A program made the translations under genes and the position numbers. The notes under the pieces were generated by a model. That model searched no databases and was not told the origin of the DNA. It saw only the letters and a list, made by a program, of their open reading frames with translations. Positions 34,994 to 47,130 of a stretch of DNA of 64,000 nt are shown in pieces. The DNA is taken from assembly GCF_034702125.1 (NCBI RefSeq), contig NC_085861.1, positions 50,944,295 to 51,008,294 on the forward strand, written 5' to 3'. Source of the DNA: Engraulis encrasicolus (taxonomy: Eukaryota; Chordata; Actinopteri; Clupeiformes; Engraulidae). Position 1 is the stretch's first letter. Each line of letters starts with the position of its first letter.

Positions 34994-35803
34994 CTATGGT
35001 GTAGACACCTGACAAACAGTGGGGGCACTTGTACCGATGTCATTCTCTGTAGGTTGAGTATCTGTGCTGATGTCATCCTCTGTCGTGGGGGTGAACTGAC
35101 CCAACTGCATACCAGGGTGGAGCTCAATGGGGGAGTTGGTAGGGTTCAGAACCCGGGCAACAGTGAAACCCTCATTTGCCTTTGCCAGGGTGCGGGCTAC
35201 TGCAAGCCCATTCAAGTCAGTCGGATAAGGCTCTAGAAGGCCACTGTATTCAGCAGGGACAGTCAGGTTAGCAGTAGGAGGTGTAAGTTTGACTGCACAG
35301 TGCATTTCACAGTAAGGTGGTATAGTGGTGCACTCTGCAACCAGGGCTGTGCAGCTGTCTGGCACCATGTCTGTTGCGCACAGCAGAGGTAGACTGTGGC
35401 TGTGTAGGCGACACACACCTATACCTAGGTCAAGCACAGCGCCCTGCTGCTGAAGGAAATCCCAGCCGAGTATCATGTTCTGACTTACATTCCTAATGAC
35501 TTGTACCTCATGCTGTAGATGCAGTGGACCTAGGCGCAGTGAAATATTTACGGTGCCTAGGGTGTCCAAACTCTGCCCAGTTACAGATTTTGATAGGATC
35601 AGGTTTTTATTGATAGGCCGTCTGTTCAGAGATGGGATGGCCATTCTGACATTCTCACTGATAAATGAAATACTTGAGCCAGTGTCTAACAGAATGTGCA
35701 TGTCTGTGCCCTCCACTGTACCCCTAATGTAAGCAGTAGCATCATTGCGATGTGAATTCTGTCCACCACAAGGGGGCACCATTGGGTCATGACAAACAGG
35801 CAC
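34994..35803 (-). pseudogene. Gypsy-2 protease region
   Basis: Frame of 269 codons with the retropepsin active site LLDTGSSISFIS and a second-half motif MILGWDFL. It is in the same frame as pol, separated only by the TAG at 34996-34994. The real start is unclear because gag ends in another frame at 35865. Confidence 0.8.
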
Positions 35804-35864
35804 ATTGAGTGATCCAACTTCAGGGGCTAGTTGTATACAAGCTGATGAATGCCCACTGCATCAG

Positions 35865-37230
35865 CTAGTTGTAGTTTTCCTGCCGGTGGTCATCCTGATG
35901 CATGTACTCTTGGTGGTGTTGCTGCTCACCACTCCTGTCATCACAGAATGAGACGCGCTTGCGCACTGGGCTTGGGCTGCTGCGATGGCGCATGAGGTCA
36001 CCACCCTGTCTCGCATAGTGAGGTCTTCGCATGTCATTGTAGTAGTCAGTATGGCGCTCAGGTGAGTATCTGTAGTAGCGGTTGTCTCTTGGTGTCTCTA
36101 TCCTGTGTGGGGAGTATGCTCTGCCACGACTGCGAGGCTCATAGTAACCCTGATGACGGCTGTCTACCTCATAACGCGCAGGCTGATTATGATATTGGGC
36201 CGGGGATGGCTGACGGTAACGGGTAGGTGACAAACCGCCCAGGTAGCAAAGTTTATCTGGCCCATTGTTGGTCCGATCCTTTTTTCGCGAGTGATAACAG
36301 TCGGTCCGATTCTGGCTTTGTCCGTGGCCCAATAATGGTCCTACTACCGTATGCCGACAGTGTCGGCTCAGTGTTGGCTCAGTTACTGCATGAGACTGAC
36401 AGTTATTTTCAGTGTTCTATGAAGTGTTGGCTCAGTTACTGCATGAAGTGACAGTTATTTTCAGTGTTCTATGAAGTGTTGGCTGAGTCACGGTAACCAG
36501 TGTTCCAGCCGAGCCGACTCTCAGCCGACATTCTGCCAAGATCGGGCCGACTGTTCTTAACGGTTTTTGCTACCTGGCGCGACCCTGCCGGGCTGGTGTT
36601 GAGTATTCAGGGCTTCTGTGCCGTGGGGAAGGGGACCTTGGGGCACGGGAAGGTGAGTATGTGTTGTATTTTTGAGTGGGGGGTTGAGCATTGATTGTGA
36701 GTTTCAAGTCAGTTAAATCCTTACTTAAGTGTCTAACTGTGTCTGTAAGGTCTTTCACCACATTGTGGAGAGTTGCAGGATCCTCTGAGATTGTATTGAC
36801 AGACTGAGCTTTGGCAGAACTGTTGCTTGTGTATGGATTTGGGGGTAGCAGTTTAACAGCTTGACGGGCATGTTCTGCCTGGGTAGCAATGGCCAACGCC
36901 TCTTTGAATGTTTTCACTCCTCTCTCGTGGCATTTAATCTGAAGGTCTTGATCCAGACCAGCCAAAAAACGTGTGAGTGTCATATATTCAGAGGCATTTG
37001 GTTCGAAATCTGGGAATGCTTCTTTCACTAGTCTACACACATCGGCTGCATACACGTCAATGGCTTCATTCGGCTTTCTACAACGTGAATTAGGAAAAGC
37101 CTGAAAAGACGCGATTACGTCCGTTCTGCCAAAAACCTCTTGCAAGTGCTTCTTTGTAGCAGCAAACGAATTTCTTGTGACAGAGGGCAGGTTATCCCAC
37201 ACAATGAAAAGGTCAGGTGGCAATCTGACA
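35865..37230 (-). pseudogene. Gypsy-2 gag, interrupted and 5' truncated
   Basis: The capsid-like part lies at about 37230-36578 (FEPNASEYMTLTRFLAGLD, ALAIATQAEHARQA, then a Pro/Arg/Ser-rich stretch), and the tail at 36238-35865 is rich in Arg, Tyr and Pro and ends ENYN. The two parts are separated by the 339-bp MITE at 36239-36577, which brings stop codons. The N-terminal part of gag is missing. Confidence 0.8.
36239..36577. mobile_element. MITE inside gypsy-2 gag
   Basis: Ends CCAGGTAGCAAA and TTTGCTACCTGG are perfect 12-base inverted copies; flanks share CGC as a possible 3-bp target duplication. Inside, a block with CAGTTATTTTCAGTGTTCTA is repeated in tandem, unit about 58 bp. Non-coding. 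Confidence 0.8.
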
Positions 37231-37640
37231 TACAGTAACATACAGTATGGTGCAGTACAGTAAAGTACAGTAGCATACAGTACAGTAGAGTGTAGTACAG
37301 TACATTGCAGTACAGTACAGTAGCATACAGTACGGAGCAATATAGCAAAGTACATTACAGTACAGTAGAGTATAGTACAGTACACTACAGTACAGCACAG
37401 CACAGTACAGTAGCATACAGTACGGTGCAGTACAGTACAGTACAGTAGCATACAACAGTAGCCTACGGTGCAGTATAGTAAAGTAAAAGTACAGTAGCAT
37501 ATAGTACGGTGCAGTACAGTACAGTGTGGTATATCACATTACAGTACAGTACAGTACCGTACAGTACAGTATAGTACAGTACAGTACAGTACAGTACAGT
37601 ATAGCAGAGTACACTACGCCACAGTACAGTACAGTAGTCT
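37231..37640. repeat. TACAG-type satellite, about 410 bp
   Basis: Mostly TACAG units with variants TACGG, TGCAG, TAGCA and TATAG, so a 5-bp unit with some 10-bp and longer order. It reads as CTVLY-like repeats in several frames. It meets gypsy-2 gag at about 37230 and unrelated sequence at about 37640. Confidence 0.92.
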
Positions 37641-38545
37641 TGATGACTTGTAGGCTACTTTGACAGCTGTATCCCTCCAAAGCCAATGGCATTTCCACAT
37701 GCTGTTGTTTGAAGTTTTTGAAAGACTTGAGTGTGTGAGAGAGGGAAGGCAGGCAGATATGTTTTAAACAAAGGACCACACGCACAAATAAAAAATAACA
37801 AGCAATCAATACATTAAGTGGTTAGGTAGCCAACATGTCATCTAAGTTTAAGCACAAAGTAGACCAGAAAACCATTTTGCTAATACATACAATACATAAA
37901 ATATTAGTCAATATACTGTATGGTGTATTGCACATTGATTATTCATAATTTCCCAAGCATAAAAGCCCCTATCACTCCACAGTACACTTAGTTGAGATAT
38001 ACATATCTGAACACAAATCAATATATATTTTATTTTGTAATGACCTTATAGAGGTAGATAATCCAAGCTGACACATGATATGTACATGTATTATTCACTT
38101 GATTGATATGAAAATTGAGCATTTCACTTGGGCTCCTAGGCTTAAATCATTGAGGGGGTCCTAAGGAAGCATCGTGCAAAGTTTCACGCTTTTGTCAGCT
38201 CCGTAACAGTAGTGCCCTTTTTGTCCCATAACCGATTCCAATAATATGTATTGTGGCCATCTAGGAAAATGGACGGCCATCTTGGATTTCAAGTGGCCTG
38301 CATGCCTTTTCAAAAGAAGTGTGTCTAAGGAGTATCTATGACAATTCCAGTGCTTGTATCACCATTTGAACAGTTGTTTCAGTTGCTAATTCATATCTGC
38401 ATGGCGGCCATCTTGGAAAATGGCCACCATTTTGTTTTTTCACCTGGATAGCGACCTTTTCTAAAAGAGTAGGGTCTGAAGCACCTCTGAACCAAATGTG
38501 ATGTTTGTATCACCAAGTGAAAGATTGTTTGAGGTATTTGCTGCA
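37641..38545. other. Non-coding with dispersed-repeat fragment
   Basis: The first 500 bases are AT-rich and unassigned. From about 38140 there are several related pieces with GGCCATCTTGGAAAATGG and GGCCATCTTGGATTTC, a repeat type with similar blocks spaced about 60-150 bases apart. No coding frame. Confidence 0.45.
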
Positions 38546-38745
38546 CTATTTAGATCTCTAGGCCTACAACTGCTGCATCTGATTCTGCCGGCGATTTCTG
38601 CAGTTTCTCTCATGAACAGCAGAGGGCACACTTCCGAAAATGCAAACAAAAGCCTGTAAACGGCGCTTTTGACTATGAATGGCCTGCCACATATTAATGG
38701 TTCTCGCGCCAAATGCGCCAAAGTGCGCACGTGAAGTATGCAGAG
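38546..38745 (+). repeat. Dispersed repeat C, copy 2, right part
   Basis: TGATTCTGCCGGCGATTTC and the block AAATGCGCCAAAGTGCGCAC continue the repeat split at 31138 by gypsy-2. It resumes with a gap relative to copy 1, so some sequence around gypsy-2 has been lost or rearranged. Confidence 0.6.
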
Positions 38746-39009
38746 CTCTTAGACCCACCCTGGTTGCTCAACTTCATCATATGGGCCAGGATTCATTTGT
38801 CATGGCCGAGGCTCTTTTGCCAGCAGTAGGCCTACACGCTGTGGCAATCAGGCATGCTGGAGCTGTTACTGCAAGTCTCCTCCCTGACTAAATGTCACGC
38901 TACCCAAGCACATCCAAAGTCATTTTCCTTTTTTTCGTCTTACTACTGAGGGCACCAGGAGTAAAGCTCTACACCTAAAAAAAAAGGCATTTTCCTGGTG
39001 GACCTGCAG

Positions 39010-39852
39010 CAGTGGCGGAACCAGACATTTAGTCTTGGGGAGGCAATGGGGTAGCCACGTGAATTTCACAGGGGCATGCTCTTACTCAAAGAAAATAAAC
39101 ACTCAAACACTATAGAATAGATAAAGAGAATGATTTTCTTGGGTTCTTATGACACCCGTCAGTGTTACCAGATTGAGCGGTTTCCGATTGTCATCTATGG
39201 GTTAAAAAGGGCTTTGGGCAGGTACGTATTCTGTAGATTTGTGGTCATATAAATCAAGACTTCTGTTTAATTCTGGCAGGATTTTAGTCTTAAGGCGTTC
39301 TTTTTAATATTTTTGGGTTGGCAATCATTGGTCACATTTGGCAACCCTACTGTAAGGCACTGTCACTGAATCCCTTCTAAAGTGCACCCTATAACTGCAC
39401 CCTTAAGTTTTAGGTCTCCTATTATGTGTTTTATGAATCTATTTATTTATCACATGGGCAATAGAGCATTATGGTACTGAAAAATCTTAAATGGCACACA
39501 GCTAACTTTTCAAAAGGAAAATGAAATTAGTCTGGACTGAAATAAGCTGGGGCTTTTCTAAGGCTTTTCTTGTTCAGCATGGAAAAGCACACATCTGCTT
39601 CTATGAGTCATTACCGTCAGACCATACAACACAGAGAGTTCCCATGCATACCACTGGATAGAGGGGGTTTTAAGCTTTCGAATGGTACCCCATATGCCCA
39701 AATTCACGAGGGTGGTGTGTACCGATTTATGTGCTTCCTGTAACGCGAGTGGGCGTGGCCACTGTCCATTTTCTGGGGGAGCACCTGGGGTAGCCAATCA
39801 GATTTCAGGGGGGTCAAATGCTACCCTAGCCACCCCTGTAGCTCCGCCCCTG
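39010..39852. mobile_element. hAT-type non-autonomous element with 8-bp target duplication
   Basis: Starts CAGTGGCGGAACCAG and ends CTCCGCCCCTG, which are imperfect inverted ends of the CAG...CTG hAT type. The flanks are perfect ACCTGCAG repeats (39002-39009, 39853-39860). It is 843 bp and non-coding, and holds at 39165-39350 a segment like the element at 14693. Confidence 0.85.
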
Positions 39853-40464
39853 ACCTGCAGTCCAAGGGGGCAGTCACATCCACATTCGGCTATTTCATAA
39901 CGGAACACATCCATGCAGAAGTGGGTCATAAGGTGAAAATCATAAAATATGAGTCAAGTGAATGTAAAGAAAATATTATTATTTTCATTTAAATTACAAG
40001 GTATACAACTTTACCACATTCATAAACTCCCATCTTTTGGTGCAGGGACCTTTGCTGCGTAGTCTTCAAATGAGATGTGTGCTGTCTCCCATCCTGCACT
40101 TAACTGCAAGTTTTTCTGATCAGGCAAAAAAAAGTATCTTTCTTGGCTTTCCGATTGATGGACCTACTCACAATAAATACTGTATATAGGCCTACACCAG
40201 ATAACTGGAAAATCAACGAGCTATTCTTGGACATAAATTAATTTTCAGTGTAGAGGATTGTAGTCGGGCCTTGAGTCTCCCAGAGGCATTTTAAAAAGAG
40301 AATTACAATGCGACACCTCAGTGGTGATGTACATGTACTTCACCCTCTGACATTCTTTGAAAGGACTGTAGGGGACACTGCTGTCACTAGTGATTGGGAC
40401 GCTCTCAGACAAGCATCCCCCCTCTTAAGCCTTCAGAGCAGACATCTGCTGTGCTGCCATCCTG

Positions 40465-40537
40465 TAGCCTGGTGAACCAGCACCACCCGCTGGACGGCAA
40501 AATTAGACATCCACATTTAGTCTGGTTTATCAGGCTA
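40465..40537. mobile_element. 73-bp MITE with perfect 9-bp target duplication
   Basis: Ends TAGCCTGGTGAACCAG and CTGGTTTATCAGGCTA are inverted; flanks are perfect GCCATCCTG copies. It is an internally deleted relative of 44368-44589: both ends match that element and the middle is missing. A 9-bp duplication points to Mutator-like transposition. Confidence 0.88.
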
Positions 40538-40883
40538 GCCATCCTGTAGTCAAGGTCTTTCAGCAGGCTCAAAGCCGCATGTCTCTGGTTTGGCTCTCAC
40601 TCTCTGACTGATGCAGAACGTGGACTGTTTACGCATGGAAAATTCCTTAAGCTCTGAGAAAAACGTTATCTCCAAATTAGGTTACCTTGTCAATTAAGTG
40701 CAGATGTTTTAAGAGCAGATACAATGTGCATTGCCTTTCTATTCTCAGCAGTGGCAACAGTGAGCACACACTTTACATTGATTATGATTTTGATGACAGT
40801 TGCCGAACAAGAGCCAGTGGAGGAGCAGGAGCCTCAGTATCCATTATCAAATGATCTAGACGTCAGTTGTCCTCATACAGTCA

Positions 40884-41153
40884 AGGATGGATTATTGCAC
40901 AGGCCTACTGGGTCCAGGCCCAGGGGCCCCAAGAGTCAAGAGGGCCCTGAAGCCCAAACCTCCATATTTCAATTTGCATATTGTGTTAAATTCACACTTT
41001 TAACAACTGTATTTCAAGAAAACCCCGAACCCAAAAAAATACAAGGTCTCTAACATCTGGTCTAAAACCCTACTTCTTTTTTGTAAATGAGCAACGCCCA
41101 TAGAGGCCTTTCTTGTTGTCTGGCCCAGGGGCCCATAGAGTCATAATCCATCT
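40884..41153 (+). mobile_element. Small DNA element, family A, copy 2
   Basis: Starts CAAGGATGGATTATTGCAC and ends CATAATCCATCTCTG, with GGCCC-rich shoulders and an AT-rich middle as in copy 1 at 2487. Confidence 0.65.
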
Positions 41154-41464
41154 CTGCTTACACTGGTTTTGCTGATGAGACCATTTTTACTTGTCCTGAC
41201 GTGAAGGGTAATCTACTCTGTTTAAGCTCTCTCTGGTAATGAGTAGGTAGATACAATTAATGATTATGAAACTACACAGGCAAGGCAGCGACAATAGTGG
41301 CAATTGTATAGCAAATAACATTGGCCGCATCAGAGAGAATAATTGGTGACTCATCTCTGCAGCGCTGAGGTCTTAATCATTCTGAATTGCAACAGCACCA
41401 ATTACCCACTCAGTCCCAAAGACTCCTGATTAGGGCTTATTGCTTTTCTTGCTCTGTATTAAAG

Positions 41465-42060
41465 GACAAGCGCACTATTTTTTAACATTAAGCCCCCTTT
41501 CTGGGTAGTCTGCAATGTTTTAGAGTCCCCCTCACCATTTTTTTGATGTTTGCTGCTGTCTCCATTAATTGGCTAATATAGTTTTGTCTAACTTGGCTTT
41601 ACAATGGCCACTATGGGCATGTCCAAATACAAGTATATTTGCAAACGTTCTGTATGCATCTCATTAAGTGGTTTGGGGTGTTCACTGGTATTCCCTAACA
41701 AGTTTGGAAGCTAAATGTGGCTTTTGAAAGACGAATATGGCAAATATGGTCATTTTATATTTGCCATTTTGTGAATTAAAGGGAAAAAATGTATTTACAA
41801 ATTGCTGCATAAAACACGACAGAAGCCATATTTCGCTACAAACATTGTTATGGAATACCACTGAATGCCCCTGAACACTTAGTGAGTTGGACAGTCTTAA
41901 AAATAAATGATTAGGGTGATTTTAAAAACATATGGACATGCCCATAAATGGCCATTCTAAAGCCGGTTGAGACAAAATCCAAATTAGCCAAATACCAGAG
42001 ACAGCAGCAAAGACGAAATAAATGGCGAGGGGGAGAAATCTATCTTTTGTCAAACAGTCA
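41465..42060. mobile_element. Inverted-repeat element, probably truncated
   Basis: Arms at 41528-41632 and 41931-42030 are inverted copies (for example TGGGCATGTCCA against TGGACATGCCCA, and GCTGCTGTCTC against GAGACAGCAGC). The left side starts TTAAAGGACAAG, like a TTAA-flanked element; a matching right end was not found. Non-coding. Confidence 0.6.
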
Positions 42061-42710
42061 TTCAAAGTAGACATGGATAACAGTGCCTGCTAAATAAATC
42101 TGGCCTACGCAATGTAATAATGAAACGAACCTATTCAACACTCAAAATAGACACGTCAAATTGGAGGTTTACATGGGGACAGTGTTCAAACCCAAGCCGC
42201 CGGCACATTACACCCAAACACCCCCACACACACACCCATCCACCCACGCCCCTCCCAAGTCTCTCACCTCATCAGGCTTTTCTCCTCTATCATTTAATGG
42301 ATGAGAGCCCACAGTAATGAGAAGCCACATTTTTTGCTAAAATTCTGATCACATACAGGACTGTATCGGCAATTGTAACAATGACTCATCAGTCACTGTA
42401 TCATACTCATCTAAGGGATAATAAACCCATCAGACAGACAGACAGATAGACAGACATACAGAGCCAGAGCAGCCAGATACACAGTCAATTTTGCAGTGCT
42501 GAATTCAAAACTAGAAATGCACTCAGAGAGTGCAGACCTCTGCCAAGGAAGCAGTTTGCTAACATTTGACTTGTTACACCCTTTTCCCCCAAGTCTTTTT
42601 TCTTCTTTTAAGGAGTTAGAAACTGGAATGTCAAAATTCGCCTTATCCCGCAATGGTGAAGAACCTTTAAACAATTTCTGAATCCGGATCACCACCAAAA
42701 TTGAATCACT

Positions 42711-42884
42711 TGTTCCTGTTGACCATTGGTTACAGTCCCCGGAACAATGTGGGGTTAGGTGCCTTTCTCCAGGGCACTCCAGCCATGGATGGAGATGTAG
42801 AGAGAGGCAAGGGTGGGATTTAAACCTGCAACCCTGTGATATACAGTCCAACCCCCTAACTAACCATTAGGCCACGGCTGCCCC
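42711..42884 (-). repeat. tRNA-derived SINE
   Basis: Read on the minus strand it starts GGGGCAGCCGTGGCCTAATG, with the A box in TGGCCTAATGGTTAG and a degenerate B box GGTTTAAATCC about 35 bases on, followed by a body with CACTCCAGCCATGG on the plus strand. This head is typical of a fish SINE with a tRNA-like promoter. Confidence 0.8.
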
Positions 42885-44182
42885 ACGCTAATTGAATTTA
42901 GCTACGGTATGTTCTACTGCCTATTACGGTACAATCCCATTCACCATAGTGTTAAATTAACACTGCAAAAGTTACTGTGGACACATGGGGACTGAATGAC
43001 AATAAGGATGAGGGTGCAGTGAAGCAGGCAGGCTGCTAGATTCTAAAGGCCCCGACATTGACAGTGCAGGTGCTTGGAGATCTGTATCAAGGCTATTACA
43101 TAGGGGGAGAGTGCTATATTGTGTTTTTTTTTCTTTCATAGGACCCGACCTCTCTAGCACAGTCCCTGAGAGACAAATGAGTGAGAGGGAGAGAGAGAGA
43201 TATATAGAGAGATGTAGACACACAGTTGAAATAGAGGTAGGTGTTCTGCCTGTTCTATCCTTCATCTCTTGAGTGCAAAGCAAAATACCAGATGATGAGA
43301 TGTGTGTCTATGTGTGTGTGTGTGGGGGGGAGAGTTGATTGAGTCAATACTCCTCTGCTTTGTGTGTGTGAAAAAGCCAAGTGGGCACTGATCGATTTCA
43401 ATCACACCTCCCCCCTGTAGGCGGGACAGGTCAGTCAAAGGATGCCCTCAGATCAGGTCATTGAAAGGGCCTCTTGTTTCCTCACTAGCGAGCTCATCAG
43501 CCTGCAATGACCTTTGATAGGTTCCCAAGGCCACAAACTCCGAGTTATAAAGATGCTTTACCCACACAAAACAGCGAGAAAACGGCAGGACATTTACAAC
43601 TACACTGCATTGCGGACATAGCTGGGGAAAGCCCTCTTAATAAACAGGACTTACCAAGGGCAGGAAGTGGGACTTGCCTAGGCAAACCCACTTAATAATG
43701 CACTTTAAGCAGGGTTTCCAACAATCAGTGATGCTCTACGGTAGTGGGAGATATAGGCTACGGTGATGCGAAACAGATAACTAGAACGTAGAAGGCAATG
43801 GGTTCTTTTATCTACGGGTATCAACATGTACTTTATGTACAGTACTCTACACGCACCTAACCCTAATCCTTGCCCTGAGGAACAGTACAGCACATCATGT
43901 TTACATGCCATCAGGTTAGAACTCTTAACATCCCTGTTGTTATAATAATGAGGCACAGCTTAACAACGCCTAACCAAAAGTACCGTAAATGTGGATATAC
44001 ACGTATGAGGGGGGACTATTTCTCTGCCTACTCATGGTTTGGGTTTGTTGCTCCCCTTTAGTGACTCAACAGCCCCGTGTGGGCGTCTGTGCTGCTGCAG
44101 GAACAATGCCTGAAGCAGGGAGCTGCCCTCCAGTGGATGAAATGTGCAATCTGTGGAAAATACGAGCTTGCTGTGAACCCCC

Positions 44183-44217
<35 letters not shown>

Positions 44218-44367
44218 CGCAACCAAATGCCCCTTCCTCCACAAACCACAGAGAGATTCATTCGATCCTTCCCCATTCCTCTCCTATTGTTTATTGTCTG
44301 AGTCAGCTGTAACCAAAACAGCACAGGCATACGACGAGGACGAGGGAGGGCTGAAACAAAACACACA
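42885..44367. other. Intergenic, no gene recognised
   Basis: No coding frame. It includes an AG run at about 43187-43212, a GT/G run at 43313-43330, and a (CA) run at 44184-44212. Confidence 0.5.
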
Positions 44368-44589
44368 TAGCCTGATAAACCAGACTAAATGTGGATGTCT
44401 AATTTAGTCTGGCCTCGATGCATAATACATCCGAAGATTGTTGATGAGAACAACTTTCCCTCAAAACCCTGCCCGCTTTGATTCAAAACACATCTTTGCG
44501 TTGTAATTGGTTTGCCAGATTCATGGCATTCTGGCTTCATTGAATCAAACATTTTGCCGTCCAGCGGGTGGCGCTGGTTCACCAGGCTA
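44368..44589. mobile_element. 222-bp MITE with 9-bp target duplication
   Basis: Ends TAGCCTGATAAACCAG and CTGGTTCACCAGGCTA are inverted; flanks are perfect AAACACACA repeats. It is the longer relative of the 73-bp element at 40465, in the opposite orientation. Mutator-like by duplication length. Non-coding. Confidence 0.82.
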
Positions 44590-44772
44590 AAACACACATT
44601 CATTCTCTTAAGCCACATGTATACCAACCAAGAAAGCAGGCTGGTTTAAATGTGTGGGTTGCAGAGGACAGAAACAAAACAAAAGTCTATCTTGGCTTTT
44701 GTTATTCGTCAAGCAAACGTATACCTGAAATCTATGCCTTCAGGGCTTGGTTCCCGCATGGCTCCAAGCAGG

Positions 44773-45063
44773 GACTGATTAGGACGCCATGGGCCCCTGG
44801 GCCAGACAGCAAGAAAGCCCCCCCTCCATCAATGCTGCTAATTTCCAATAATATTTAGTGTTAGGCCAGATGTTATAGACCCTATGTTGTTGGGGGTTTG
44901 TCCCATGAGAAAATTGAAAATACAAAAGGACAGTATTAACACAATATAACACAAAAAAAACAAAATATACAAATTGAAATATGGAGGCATGGGCTTCAGG
45001 GCCACCTGGGCTCTTGAGCCCCTGGGCCTGTGCCCAGTAGGCCAGTGCATTAATCCATCCTTG
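44773..45063 (-). mobile_element. Small DNA element, family A, copy 3
   Basis: Inverted relative to copies at 2487 and 40884: it begins with GGCCCCTGGGCCAGACA and ends TGCATTAATCCATCCTTGG. Confidence 0.65.
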
Positions 45064-47124
45064 GCTCCAAGTGGCCTGGTGAAGGGACACAGGCTAGCTG
45101 TTCCCGCTGCCTTGCTGGGCAATGCCCCGAGGACACAGTTGAGGAACTGCAGTTGCTTGTTTAAGAACAAGCCCCTAATTTCCAACCCTATTGACTATTG
45201 AGACGAACGCCCTGATGTTATTTTGTGGCTAGCTCTATACGGTGATAATACAGTCCCCATGCCAGATAACAGACATTTGCGCACAAAAGTATGTAAAATA
45301 GAAACGGAAGAATTACAAATGTCAGCATTTCAATTCTTTAATGTGAATGTTGGTAGAAAACATGACAACAGAATATGGAACAAAAAAAAAAAATACTAGG
45401 AAATAATATTAACAATATAACAGTAGTTTTGTGTCTACAGAAAGTTAGAAATAAAATCTTAAAAATTGTGTAAAATAAAATGTAAATATTATTCTTATTT
45501 GGTGTAAAAAGTAGCAGGTTCTTCAAATATGTCTTAATTCCAAAGTGCTTGTAAAATGGACATATATAGGGACAAGGGAAAAATACCTATGCATATTTAA
45601 AGATGTCTAACATGTTAAAGCCTTACAGTTTCATAAATCCAAGGTGAATGAAAAAAAGGCTTGGCCTATTCCCTGCTTCACATTCAAAATCTCTTTAACA
45701 CAGCAAGGAGACAGGAGTGTTCTGTTTTTCTTACGGAAAAAAATGCATTTTTTTAGGGGAAAAGGCTCCCTTTGTTACCAACGCCCATCAAGTTAAACTG
45801 TGTCTGTTTTATCCTGTTCATCCCATTGATCTCAGATCTGGTGGCATCACTGAGCATAAACATACCTGATTGAGTTAGATTGGACCAGATGAATGTTAAC
45901 TCGTGCGATCTGAGTGAATGATTCATGCTCATATCTTATGTGCTTCTGCAACATTTGGATATTGATTCAAATTGAGTTTGATTCCATTTTTTTATCAACC
46001 GTTTTAACCGTAAAAAAACGTATCAAACAGCCTGGCTGTCCCTTTAAGAAGTGAGTGGAAGGCAGGGCAGATCAGGATGCTGGTGCCACTGGCTGTTGTG
46101 GCGTCAAAGTGTCACTTCAATGTGAAATTTTCACCATGTTCTAAGTATGTTTATGCATGTGCATGTGCCCGCTACACGTCCAGAGTGTCGGGCATATACC
46201 CTGTAGGCAGACAACCTTCTCCCAATTTGGGTTTCACAGGGCAACAAAAGGTGGCAAGCACTATATGTGTTCAAATTAAAGGCAGACTAAGCAATGGCAA
46301 TGTCTCTAAAGAGCAAAATCAAACTGTTTATTAATGGGATATTAACAAAACAGTTGTATATTCCTTAACCTCTGTGCATAAAGCTTCACTAAAGCCAATT
46401 ATTATCCTTTCTAGATGTAACTGCGACTGTCCTGGCCCAAAGTAACCACAGGACTGAGCTTCATTGGCCTCTGAGAGGAAGAGGGTTGGCCCATTTAATT
46501 CACTGCATTAGGGGCTCTTGTGCATCTTAAAAGCAAACAAGGCATCTCTAAACGTGTAGAGCACATAGTAATACTTAACTTAACCAATACAAAACCACTC
46601 TACTGTCACAAACAGTAAACATTGCACATTGAGACAGCCTTTCTAAAGTGCACAACATGGCAGCTGAGCTGCAGCCATGAATGTGTGTTCAACAAAAAAG
46701 GCCCTCACTGAAAACGGTTATGGAGTACACAGCATGGTAGATAGATACCATGGATGTGTGCACGGCACGCGTTTCAGTGACAACCTTACAGTATGTATTT
46801 CTGTGTGCCATTCATTTTACAATAAAGCTTGTAACAAAAGGCCATCACTCAAAACTGCCAAAGTTCTATGATATGTGTGTAAACAAAATGAGAGTGTGTT
46901 TTATGCATTTGTGTGAGAGAGTGTAGCGACAATTCAGGCCTGCCAGGCACCAGACAGGCCAAGACCTAGTTGCCCCTCGTGCTTCAGCACAAACAGGCAG
47001 TATTCACAGATAAGACATTAGCTTTCCCAAAAGAGCAAGACAGTCGACTAAGATGCATAGAGTGTCCTAGTCTGATCCCTGGGCTCCTGGTTTCCTAGCA
47101 GCACCAGCCAGCGCCAGCAACCGT
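45064..47124. other. Intergenic, no gene recognised
   Basis: AT-rich, mostly unique-looking sequence without a coding frame, between the repeat cluster and the 3' end of TMEM245. Confidence 0.5.
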
Positions 47125-47130
47125 TTTATT
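47125..47130 (-). terminator. Possible poly(A) signal of TMEM245
   Basis: TTTATT on the plus strand is AATAAA for the minus-strand transcript, about 1.0 kb after the TMEM245 stop codon. Confidence 0.35.

Larger units (their letters stand above)
31139..37230 (-). mobile_element. Gypsy-2, Ty3/gypsy retrotransposon, 5' truncated
   Basis: The minus-strand element has its 3' LTR at 31362-31139, a purine tract before it (CAGAGGGGGGAAGTAG), pol (34993-31676 or so), a protease frame (35803-34994) and a gag region (about 37230-35865) interrupted by a MITE. No 5' LTR or primer site was found: beyond about 37230 the sequence becomes a TACAG-type satellite. It is a different lineage from gypsy-1: its gag lacks a clear CCHC knuckle and the RT carries YLDDILVYS. 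No envelope gene. Confidence 0.88.

Noticed and set aside
37115..37809. Tyr/Cys/Leu-rich frames in the TACAG array
   Set aside because: Repeat-derived; the pattern CTVLY is the satellite translated.
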